Positions 1 through 5,352 of a stretch of 5,352 bases of DNA are shown here, one piece after another. Position 1 is the first letter of the stretch. Each line of letters starts with the position of its first letter. The stretch comes from Polyangiaceae bacterium (GTDB lineage: Bacteria; Myxococcota_A; Polyangia; Polyangiales; Polyangiaceae). The DNA lies in contig JAKVCH010000249.1 in the NCBI GenBank assembly GCA_022447485.1, forward strand, positions 1-5,352, in the 5' to 3' direction. The position numbers and the translations under genes are program-made. Below the pieces are notes generated by a model. That model saw only the letters and a program-made list of their open reading frames with translations, was not told where the DNA came from and ran no database searches.

Positions 1-1
1 T

Positions 2-253
2 ATCGTCACTTCTGTGAACGGCTTTCGCTTAGAGAGGCCGACAGATGGGCTAGAGGCATTTGCATCGCTTCGTGGAGCTGAGTCGTTGGATGTCGAGTAC
101 TTGCGCTACGGAGAGAAAATGCATCTCAGCCTGCCGATTCTCGGCAAACAACAATCAGACCCTCCACAGGCCGCTCAGCAACAGAAATCCCCTCAGGGGG
201 GCTCTGCTCAAGGGCAGGAACGTCCGGCGCCAAAGTCAGACGAATTGCCTTAA
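2..253 (+). CDS. gspC: Type II secretion protein GspC-like, C-terminal fragment (5' end outside window)
   Basis: The frame is open from base 2 to TAA at 251-253 and supplies the last 83 residues of a longer protein. It begins with I-V-T-S-V-N-G-F, followed by a 'GLEAFASLR' helix and a 'VEYLRYGEKMHLSLPI' strand. This matches the usual end of GspC, whose C-terminal PDZ-like domain ends 'sINGf.l.sp..al.ay..LR....l.v...R.G....l...i'. GspC is the inner-membrane T2SS protein that links the secretin GspD to the inner-membrane platform. After the domain comes a tail of about 35 residues rich in Gln, Pro, Ser and Gly, probably disordered. A stand-alone PDZ protein or a protease with a terminal PDZ domain cannot be excluded because the N-terminus is missing. 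The gene overlaps the stop of the opposite-strand lipase gene, and no gspD follows, so it is the last gene of its transcription unit. Confidence 0.7.
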   Translation: MVTSVNGFRLERPTDGLEAFASLRGAESLDVEYLRYGEKMHLSLPILGKQQSDPPQAAQQQKSPQGGSAQGQERPAPKSDELP

Positions 254-1398
254 GATAGGGAACAGGAGCTCAGCTGAAACTCAGCAATGCGGCTCATCAA
301 TTCTTGAAATCGTGCTCGGTTCATTTTTGCGCCGCTTGTGAGCCAGTCGATATGTTGCTGGGGTTTTTGGTCATCTTGAAAATGCCCAAGCATATCGAGA
401 TGATCACCATCGAATATACCGACGAGTTCACCCCATTTCATGCTGAGCGAGGGCACGATTCCGTCGTTATCCACATCCCCGATAGAGCGTCCGAGCCGAG
501 CTTCAGCGACCCGTAATTCTTCGGGCGATAAATGGGCATACTTGTAGCTCTCGTGGCGCTGACCGGTGAACTGGTAGAGAGTGGAGTAGAGAGCTGCTGT
601 GAGCGCAGTGTAGGGCGAGCGAATGCGACGAGCAGCCCGTAGACTGGCGGGGCGCGGAGCTGCCGCCAAGATAGAACCATAGCGAACGTGTTCTGCATTC
701 TCCACAGCAGCATTGAAGAGGTCCATGGCCTCGGGCGTGATTTGAATCACAGCGCCCTGGTCAGTTTGTACCTTATCGAGATAGTCTGTGATTTCACTCC
801 TCGCCTCTTGATCGACAAAGCGCAGAATGCCTCCCGTGAGTTTTGAAAAGACCTTAAGATCTCCTCCAGCGATTGCATCAATACCGCCGACAGCGGCCAG
901 CAGACGGGAAAAAATGGCCAAAGATGGTTCGCCCAAGCGGAGGGATATCACGGTGAGCAGGCTCAGCGCATAAAGCATCCGTGTCCCAGAGACAGTCGCA
1001 AAGTAGCTGGCGAGAGGCGTGCCGAAATGAGGTGTATTTAACGTGAGCAGGGATTGGGTTTGCCTTTGCCAGACGCGGTCTTCGGGAGCTAGCCCGAGCC
1101 GTATAGAAGGAGCGAGGGCGAGACGAGCATCCAAGCCACCTGTGGAGTGCCCAAGTAGGTGTATTTGGTCTTGGGGCGAGGTGCAGCGGGCGACCGTTCG
1201 CGCGAGAGTTCGCGCTCGGTTTTTTAGTGATGAGGTTGGGGCTGGCAGAATTTCGTGAAATTCGACGCGCTCATCCGCTCGCTCATAATTTTGCGCGAGA
1301 GCCTTTTTTACGTGGCCAAAGTAGTCGTAGCCGGCAAGCTTTCCGAAGCCGAAGAGCCCTGGAATCAGAAAGATTTTATGAGAGATTTTGTCACCCAA
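250..1398 (-). CDS. Alpha/beta-hydrolase, triacylglycerol lipase-like
   Basis: A 382-residue protein with the layout of bacterial lipases related to the Pseudomonas/Burkholderia group. The oxyanion-hole strand F-L-I-P-G-L-F-G-F-G lies at about 10-19. The nucleophile elbow is G-H-S-T-G-G, with Ser85 as nucleophile. The family segment L-T-L-N-T-P-H-F-G-T-P-L-A lies at 118-129. Asp312 (N-D-G-I-V-P) and His333 (D-H-L-D-M-L) are the likely other triad members, by comparison with the NDGLV and NHLD motifs of known lipases. It probably hydrolyses a carboxylic ester or lipid; the substrate cannot be read from the sequence. Residues about 138-175 are hydrophobic and lie where cap or lid helices sit. 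The protein starts directly on the first core strand with no signal peptide, so it is probably cytoplasmic or membrane-associated. The TTG start is chosen because GAGG lies 9 nt upstream and the frame reaches a stop at 1453-1455 without an ATG. Confidence 0.85.
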   Translation of the reverse strand: MGDKISHKIFLIPGLFGFGKLAGYDYFGHVKKALAQNYERADERVEFHEILPAPTSSLKNRARTLARTVARCTSPQDQIHLLGHSTGGLDARLALAPSIRLGLAPEDRVWQRQTQSLLTLNTPHFGTPLASYFATVSGTRMLYALSLLTVISLRLGEPSLAIFSRLLAAVGGIDAIAGGDLKVFSKLTGGILRFVDQEARSEITDYLDKVQTDQGAVIQITPEAMDLFNAAVENAEHVRYGSILAAAPRPASLRAARRIRSPYTALTAALYSTLYQFTGQRHESYKYAHLSPEELRVAEARLGRSIGDVDNDGIVPSLSMKWGELVGIFDGDHLDMLGHFQDDQKPQQHIDWLTSGAKMNRARFQELMSRIAEFQLSSCSLS

Positions 1399-1407
1399 GA
1401 AGCAGTA

Positions 1408-1411
1408 CCTC
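1408..1411 (-). promoter_or_regulatory. Shine-Dalgarno site of the lipase gene
   Basis: Read on the minus strand these bases are GAGG, within ACGAGG, 9 nt before the TTG at 1398-1396. No ATG or GTG in this frame lies between the TTG and the upstream stop at 1455-1453, so the site supports the non-ATG start. Confidence 0.55.
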
Positions 1412-1455
1412 GTTTCCGAAGACTCTAGGCTATTTTGCGGAAAAAGGCCTATCTA

Positions 1456-1471
1456 TTTGCTGAAGAGCAAA
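1456..1471. repeat. Perfect 6-bp inverted repeat in the lipase/lipoprotein divergent spacer
   Basis: TTTGCT-GAAG-AGCAAA is a perfect 6-bp inverted repeat with a 4-base centre. It lies in the 177-bp spacer (1399-1575) between the divergent lipase and Cys-rich lipoprotein genes. It could be a dyad operator for one or both genes, or a small hairpin in a 5' leader. A 16-bp dyad of this quality can arise by chance. I found no convincing -35/-10 pair on either strand of the spacer and no other gene in it. Confidence 0.35.
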
Positions 1472-1575
1472 GGTCGTCCTTTCCCTGGACTGGGAGGGCC
1501 ATTTTGAACTTGCAAAGGCCGAAAATTGCAGAAAAGCGTTGGTTGGAGGTACTTTTCGCCCTAAGACACCCCGAG

Positions 1576-2124
1576 ATGTTTCAGCCAAGCAATAATCGAT
1601 CATTATTTTGCGAAATAATTGCCCTCGCCCTAATCGGCTTGGCCAGTGCTAGCGCATGCAAGCCAAAGATTGGTGATGATTGTATTTTGGATCGCGATTG
1701 CTCACAAATTGGCGATAGAAACTGCGATACGAGTCAGCCGGGGGGGTACTGTACTGTCTTTAACTGCGATCCGGTGAGTTGCCCTGAAGACGAGTCGGTC
1801 TGTGTGGCGTTTAATAACACTCCTTCTACGGTTCCCGGCTGTGGGAACCTAGGAAAAACCTCACCCTATGCTCGTAGCTTTTGCATGAAGACTTGTCGGT
1901 CCGATAGCGACTGCCGAGGCTCCTACATCTGCCTGGATATCGCCGAAGAGAACCCATGGGGGGCTGATGTGATTCAGAAAGATCCAGAGCGTACAACGGT
2001 ATGCGTTTACCCCGAAAGTGCTGCTGCTATCCCCACGGGTGACGGTACGGGCGGGCGCTCGAACGGTGTCTGTCAGGAAGCAGCTGGGTCGCTTGGCGGT
2101 GCCGGTGGACAAGACGGCCGTTGA
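1576..2124 (+). CDS. Cys-rich predicted lipoprotein of unknown function
   Basis: A 182-residue protein from ATG 1576. The frame is open upstream to about 1435, but that part has no ATG and would bury the signal peptide. The N-terminus has Arg8, a hydrophobic core (E-I-I-A-L-A-L-I-G-L) and then A-S-A-C-K. This is a permissive lipobox with Cys28 as the lipidated residue and Lys at +2, although signal peptidase I cleavage after A-S-A is also possible. The mature part has 14 further cysteines in two blocks. Block 1 runs C36-x5-C42-x7-C50-x8-C59-x4-C64-x4-C69-x6-C76-x12-C89. Block 2 runs C103-x3-C107-x5-C113-x5-C119, with C143 and C166 later. The even number suggests up to seven disulfides in an oxidising compartment. 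The last 30 residues are Gly-rich. Such 'C...SD.DC' proteins are common in Myxococcota-like genomes and mostly uncharacterised. No clear Shine-Dalgarno is positioned for this ATG; GGAGGT at 1545-1550 is 25 nt away. Confidence 0.8.
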   Translation: MFQPSNNRSLFCEIIALALIGLASASACKPKIGDDCILDRDCSQIGDRNCDTSQPGGYCTVFNCDPVSCPEDESVCVAFNNTPSTVPGCGNLGKTSPYARSFCMKTCRSDSDCRGSYICLDIAEENPWGADVIQKDPERTTVCVYPESAAAIPTGDGTGGRSNGVCQEAAGSLGGAGGQDGR

Positions 2125-2172
2125 GTTTACTGGTGACCGGGAATAGTGAATCGTCGAAGAACCGTTGACTAT
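2125..2172. other. 48-bp convergent intergenic spacer, no clear terminator
   Basis: This spacer separates the stop codons of the convergent Cys-rich lipoprotein (+) and VTT (-) genes. A bidirectional terminator would be expected here, but I see only a weak ATAGT/ACTAT inverted pair with a 20-base loop and no hairpin followed by a T-run on either strand. Termination may be Rho-dependent or lie inside the opposing gene. Confidence 0.4.
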
Positions 2173-2778
2173 CTAAAAGTTAAGCAGGGACGGTGCGAAG
2201 GCAATCACCACATAGTAGATCACGTAGCGAGGAACCCGGAGGAGAGTGAGTTTCCAAACCAGGGAAAATGGGACCTTTAAGATTCCGGAACTCCAGCAAG
2301 TGATTGAGAAGGGGAGAGGTGTGAGGGCGCCAAGAGCCACTGCCCAACCGCCAAACCGATAAATTAAGTGGGCATTGCTTTCTCGAAACCTTTCGAAAAA
2401 CGTTCGTCCCCAAGTTGTTTTGCCGAAGTAGCGTCCGAGAAAGTAGCCGAGCATACCAGCAAAGCTACTGACTACGCCGATAACGGGTATCAGCCAGAGC
2501 CAGTGTTGGTGCCAAGTACTTTGGCTGATCAGTAAAAGGACGGTGTCGGGGGGGAACGGACTCACTACGCAATCAGAAATGAAAATGATCGCCACCAGCC
2601 CGCCAAGGCCGATGGTATCGAATACCAATTGCGCGAATTGCTGAATTTGGTCGTGGTAGAGGTACACGCCCAGGGCCGCGCCAGCTCCCAAGAGGATCAG
2701 ACTGCCAATCAGCTGGAGAAAGTTTTTTCTGATGAGCTGCTGGAGATCGGAATCTGTATCTTGAAGGCGTTCAGTCAT
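2173..2778 (-). CDS. VTT-domain (DedA/YqaA-like) inner-membrane protein
   Basis: A 201-residue membrane protein starting at ATG 2778-2776. A charged N-terminal stretch of about 19 residues precedes the first membrane segment (about 20-41). Next come a hydrophobic segment with probable re-entrant part (56-85, containing S-D-C-V-V-S-P-F-P-P-D), a helix at 93-115 ending G-Y-F-L-G-R-Y-F-G, and a second probable re-entrant/helix part (143-165) with G-A-L-T-P-L-P-F-S-I and S-S-G-I-L-K-V-P-F. A last helix lies at about 185-197. The paired Pro/Gly-rich half-repeats and the 'G..lGr..G' element are typical of the VTT superfamily. Some members are linked to phospholipid or undecaprenyl-phosphate flipping. 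The A-L-T-P-L-P-F form is closer to YqaA-like members than to classical DedA, whose re-entrant glutamate is not seen; Asp69 is nearest. Substrate unknown. No strong Shine-Dalgarno precedes the start. The gene faces the lipoprotein gene tail to tail over 48 bp. Confidence 0.85.
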   Translation of the reverse strand: MTERLQDTDSDLQQLIRKNFLQLIGSLILLGAGAALGVYLYHDQIQQFAQLVFDTIGLGGLVAIIFISDCVVSPFPPDTVLLLISQSTWHQHWLWLIPVIGVVSSFAGMLGYFLGRYFGKTTWGRTFFERFRESNAHLIYRFGGWAVALGALTPLPFSITCWSSGILKVPFSLVWKLTLLRVPRYVIYYVVIAFAPSLLNF

Positions 2779-2819
2779 AGCGCACGCCCGATAAGTCGTT
2801 GGCGTTCTCCTCTGTGATA

Positions 2820-2830
2820 GCTAGGCTAGC
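2820..2830. promoter_or_regulatory. Possible operator: 11-bp palindrome between divergent VTT and HEAT genes
   Basis: GCTAG-G-CTAGC is a perfect 5-bp dyad around one central base. It lies in the 71-bp stretch between the VTT start (2778, minus) and the preferred HEAT start (2850, plus), where promoters for both genes should sit. It could bind a dimeric regulator. It is short, and it would be inside coding sequence if the HEAT gene used the TTG at 2799. No convincing promoter boxes are visible: TTGGCG at 2799 followed by TAGGCT at 2822 is only a poor match. Confidence 0.3.
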
Positions 2831-2849
2831 GCTCGTGTTCAAAATAGGA

Positions 2850-3887
2850 ATGCTGCCGCGAAAATTCTCTGCAGCGCAGCGGGACTTAAAACATTCGCAG
2901 GAGAGAGTTCGTCTTGAAGCTATTGCCGATCTAGCTCGTTCTAGCGATGGTGAAAAGGCTGCGGCAAGAGAGGCTCTTGCCGGTGTTTTACTGGATCCAG
3001 TTGCTCAAGTGCGCGCCAAAGCGTTGGTTGCTCTTGCTGATTTGGGGCGCTCAGACCGGTTAGAGGATGGGTTCTTGTCCATTCTGAACGCTGTGAAGAG
3101 CTCTTTGACTGACCCGAGTGAGATGGTGCGACAGATGGCCTGTTTAGCTATTGGTGAGCTGGGTCAGCCCGAGGATACAGCGCTGACGTCTGCCCTACGA
3201 CCGTTTTTGCGCGCCACGGATCCTGGGCTGCGCTTTCAATCGCTGAACGCCTTTACTCGTCTCCGCGGGCAGGGGTGGGCAGGGGAGTTAGCCCTCGCGC
3301 TTCAAGATAGAGACCCTTATGTCTGTCGGATTGCTTTGCGCTTATTGGACGAAGTCGCCGTCGAACACGGAGCTCAGTGTCGTCAAGAAAGCTCTCTTGA
3401 AGCCCATTTACGTGCCTTGCTGTCAGCGGATGACCTGCTTAATTCAGCTCTGGCTGAAATTGCTCTTTTCGATCTGGGCTACGACGTAAAGTTGAGGGCG
3501 ACCCTGAGGGTGTTAGGACGAAAATTGCGTGGGGCGGAGCCCGTTGATGTCCAGGCAGCGATTGAGACTGTTGCCTTTGCTGGCGAAACCTTAGCTCTTC
3601 CGCTCCTGCGGCGACGGGCCTTTGGTTTATTCGGAATCAGTTGGGATCCATTTCGCTGGCTCGCAATTGCTGCGCTCGCGCGACTCGACGATCCCCAGGG
3701 GCAAGAAGTTTTGGCCAAAGGGCTGCGAAATCCTAAGGAAACGGAGCGTTTTGCGGCCCTGCAGGCTTTAATTACTATTCGACTCGCTTCCATGGAACCA
3801 GAAGTGAAACTTGCTCGAGAAGAAGGTCATTCTTTTCCCGACGAATTGCTCAAGATGCTTGCTGAAAGCGCTGGTTTTTCTTCCTGA
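2850..3887 (+). CDS. HEAT-repeat protein of unknown function
   Basis: A soluble all-helical protein of 345 residues from ATG 2850. About nine HEAT-type helical pairs can be traced, starting near residues 16, 50, 89, 125, 156, 196, 233, 267 and 297. Many units carry the typical 'D-P-x-x-x-V-R-x-x-A-x-x-A-L-x-x-L-G' pattern; D-P-V-A-Q-V-R-A-K-A-L-V-A-L-A-D-L-G (49-66) is the clearest. There is no signal peptide or membrane segment, so it is probably cytoplasmic. HEAT solenoids are protein-binding scaffolds; some relatives are phycobilin-lyase-like. No catalytic motif is visible. The start is uncertain: in-frame TTG 2799, GTG 2814 and GTG 2835 precede the ATG, none with a strong Shine-Dalgarno, but the repeats begin after the ATG and it gives a compact N-terminus. 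The lpd gene follows 38 bp after its TGA, so the two are likely co-transcribed. Confidence 0.85.
   Translation: MLPRKFSAAQRDLKHSQERVRLEAIADLARSSDGEKAAAREALAGVLLDPVAQVRAKALVALADLGRSDRLEDGFLSILNAVKSSLTDPSEMVRQMACLAIGELGQPEDTALTSALRPFLRATDPGLRFQSLNAFTRLRGQGWAGELALALQDRDPYVCRIALRLLDEVAVEHGAQCRQESSLEAHLRALLSADDLLNSALAEIALFDLGYDVKLRATLRVLGRKLRGAEPVDVQAAIETVAFAGETLALPLLRRRAFGLFGISWDPFRWLAIAALARLDDPQGQEVLAKGLRNPKETERFAALQALITIRLASMEPEVKLAREEGHSFPDELLKMLAESAGFSS
3267..3286 (+). repeat. Tandem duplication of a 10-bp G-rich unit inside the HEAT gene
   Basis: GGGCAGGGGT is followed directly by GGGCAGGGGA, two copies identical at 9 of 10 positions. They encode the R-G-Q-G-W-A-G-E turn of the fourth HEAT unit. 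The 10-bp period is not a multiple of three, so gain or loss of one copy by slippage would shift the reading frame. Confidence 0.6.
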
Positions 3888-3925
3888 GATCTTGCCTGCT
3901 GCGTCGGGTCGGCTATGCGGCCCCT

Positions 3926-5335
3926 ATGTCAGATCAGTACGAGGCAATTGTTCTTGGTGGCGGCCCTGGCGGCTACGTATGCGCGATTCGATTGGCCCAG
4001 CTTGGAATTAAGACGGCCTGCATCGAAGAAGAAGAATATGGTGGCGTCTGCTTGAATTGGGGCTGCATTCCTTCGAAGGCGTTGATTGCCAACGCTCATT
4101 TTTATTCCAAGGCCGCCACGATGAGCGAGCATGGCATTGAGGTGAATGGCATCTCTGTGGATCCTGAAAAAATGCAGGATTGGAAGAATGGCATTGTCAA
4201 CAAGCTAACCGGCGGAGTACGTGGTCTCCTCAAGGCGAATGGCGCAGCTATTATTGAAGGCCGTGGAAAGTTAGTCGCTCGTGATGTTGTTGAAGTTCAA
4301 GCGAAAGATGGCTCCATCAAGAGAATTTCCGCTTCGAAAGGAATTGTTGTCGCAACAGGGTCGGCAACAATTGAAGTGCCCGGACTTGAGTTTGATGGGG
4401 AGCGAATTATCGGAGCTCGAGAAGCTGTCAGTCTTCGTAAGATCCCCCAGCGCTTAGCCGTTGTCGGTGGCGGGGTGATTGGTCTCGAGCTTGGGATGGT
4501 CTATCAGTCTTTTGGAACTGAGTTGACGGTCGTGGAACTGACTCCCAACCTTTTGCCGGGCATCGATCAGGACTGTGTTAAGGTGGTCGAGCGCTCCATC
4601 ACCAAGCACGGCGGTAAAGTGTTGAAGAATACTCGCGCTGACGGAGTCGAGAAGCGTGACGATGGCAGCGTTGTGCTCAAAGTCACAACCGGCGATAAGT
4701 CTGAGGAAGTCGTTTGCGATCAAGTTTTGGTTGCAGTGGGCATGAAGCCCCGCTCTCGTGACATCGGCCTTGAGGAAGTTGGCGTAACCATTGACCCTCG
4801 GGGATTCGTTCAGACCGATGAGTTCTGCAAGACGAATGTCGAAGGCATTTATGCCATTGGTGATGTCAGTGGTGCTCCTATGCTTGCCCATAAGGCGTCC
4901 AAAGAAGGAGAGGTTTGCGCGGAAGTTATTGCTGGCAAGAGCGCGGCGAAGGATTGGACGACGATTCCGGGCATCGTTTTCACCCATCCAGAGATTGCGA
5001 CGGCGGGTATGAGCGAGGCTGAGGCCAAGGAGCAAGGGATTGACTACAAGGTCGGTAAGTTTCCATTTGCAGCTTTAGGTCGAGCGATGAGTATCGCCGA
5101 AACTGACGGTTTTGCTAAGACCCTGGTTGAGGCGACGACGGGTCGTGTGCTGGGTATCTCCATTGTCGGTCCGTCGGCTTCGGATCTTATCTCTGAGGCC
5201 GCTCTTGCGGTAGAAATGGTCGCGACTGCCGAGGACCTCTCTTTGACGGTGCATCCTCATCCGACTCTCGGAGAGGCTTTGATGGAGTCGTCAGCCGCGG
5301 CTCTTGGACATGCGATTCATATCGTGAACCGCTAA
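3926..5335 (+). CDS. lpdA: Dihydrolipoyl dehydrogenase (E3), FAD-dependent
   Basis: A complete 469-residue flavoprotein disulfide reductase. E3 reoxidises the dihydrolipoyl groups of the pyruvate, 2-oxoglutarate or branched-chain dehydrogenases, or of the glycine-cleavage H protein, passing electrons through FAD to NAD+ in the cytoplasm. The FAD-binding loop is L-G-G-G-P-G-G (10-16). The redox disulfide is C42-L-N-W-G-C47 followed by I-P-S-K. An A-T-G-S element sits at 143-146, the NAD-binding Rossmann motif is G-G-G-V-I-G-L-E (181-188), and the second FAD contact is G-I-Y-A-I-G-D (307-313). The C-terminal interface domain carries the active-site pair H445-P-T-L-G-E450. Length and all key residues are normal. 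The CLNxGCIPSK and HPTLGE forms separate it from glutathione and mercuric reductases. No N-terminal lipoyl domain is present. No E1 or E2 gene is visible beside it, so its partner complex cannot be told. The ATG fits the family start, though no strong Shine-Dalgarno precedes it. Confidence 0.96.
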   Translation: MSDQYEAIVLGGGPGGYVCAIRLAQLGIKTACIEEEEYGGVCLNWGCIPSKALIANAHFYSKAATMSEHGIEVNGISVDPEKMQDWKNGIVNKLTGGVRGLLKANGAAIIEGRGKLVARDVVEVQAKDGSIKRISASKGIVVATGSATIEVPGLEFDGERIIGAREAVSLRKIPQRLAVVGGGVIGLELGMVYQSFGTELTVVELTPNLLPGIDQDCVKVVERSITKHGGKVLKNTRADGVEKRDDGSVVLKVTTGDKSEEVVCDQVLVAVGMKPRSRDIGLEEVGVTIDPRGFVQTDEFCKTNVEGIYAIGDVSGAPMLAHKASKEGEVCAEVIAGKSAAKDWTTIPGIVFTHPEIATAGMSEAEAKEQGIDYKVGKFPFAALGRAMSIAETDGFAKTLVEATTGRVLGISIVGPSASDLISEAALAVEMVATAEDLSLTVHPHPTLGEALMESSAAALGHAIHIVNR

Positions 5336-5352
5336 CTGGCATTCGAAAAATC

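Noticed and set aside
189..199. CCCC-TCA-GGGG hairpin as a terminator
   Set aside because: The stem is only 4 bp, there is no following T-run, and it lies within the gspC coding tail.
273..285. GCTGA-AAC-TCAGC inverted repeat just past the gspC stop as its terminator
   Set aside because: The stem is 5 bp with no T-run on either strand and it lies inside the lipase coding sequence.
1435..1575. Extension of the Cys-rich protein upstream to TTG 1435, adding 47 residues
   Set aside because: The extra part has no ATG, would place the hydrophobic signal segment in the middle of the N-terminal region, and overlaps the spacer expected to hold promoters.
2134..2171. ATAGT/ACTAT inverted pair as a bidirectional terminator between lipoprotein and VTT genes
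   Set aside because: The stem is AT-rich and only 5 bp, with a 20-base loop and no T-run.
2799..2827. TTGGCG...TAGGCT as a sigma-70 promoter for the HEAT gene
   Set aside because: The -10 match is only about 3 of 6 and the -35 is weak, not above chance.
4454..5035. Long open frame of 193 codons on the minus strand within lpdA
   Set aside because: It is a shadow of the strongly supported lpdA frame, with no recognisable domain and an unlikely basic, low-order composition.
1..5352. Search for mobile elements, CRISPR arrays, tRNA/rRNA genes, toxin-antitoxin pairs or defence genes
   Set aside because: No transposase, integrase, terminal repeats, regular direct-repeat array, RNA-gene signature or defence-type domain is visible in any part.

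Overview
The window carries six protein-coding genes on both strands and no RNA gene, insertion sequence or CRISPR array that I can see. A Cys-rich secreted protein of the 'C-x5-DC' type, a type II secretion GspC end, a HEAT-repeat protein and moderate GC content fit a delta-proteobacterial lineage such as Myxococcota or Bradymonadota. This placement is a tentative impression from gene styles, not a phylogenetic result.

Layout: (1) 2-253 (+), the 3' end of a gspC-like gene, whose stop codon overlaps the stop of (2) 250-1398 (-), an alpha/beta-hydrolase lipase with a GHSTGG nucleophile elbow. (3) 1576-2124 (+), a small predicted lipoprotein rich in cysteine, divergent from the lipase across a 177-bp spacer with one small perfect hairpin. 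(4) 2173-2778 (-), a VTT/DedA-superfamily (YqaA-like) membrane protein, convergent with the lipoprotein gene over 48 bp. (5) about 2850-3887 (+), a cytoplasmic HEAT-repeat protein, divergent from the VTT gene. (6) 3926-5335 (+), a complete dihydrolipoyl dehydrogenase, 38 bp after the HEAT gene and probably co-transcribed with it.

The genes do not form one obvious pathway. GspC, the lipase, the lipoprotein and the VTT protein all relate to the envelope or lipids. The HEAT-lpd pair forms a separate transcription unit tied to central 2-oxo-acid or glycine metabolism. Coding density is high, gene orientations alternate and no intrinsic terminator is convincing. This looks like ordinary chromosomal backbone, and I found no clear evidence for a new defence, mobile or other complex system. 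The points most worth a second look are the HEAT-lpd pairing, the lipase without a signal peptide beside a secretion gene, the stop-on-stop overlap, and two small inverted repeats in the divergent intergenic regions.
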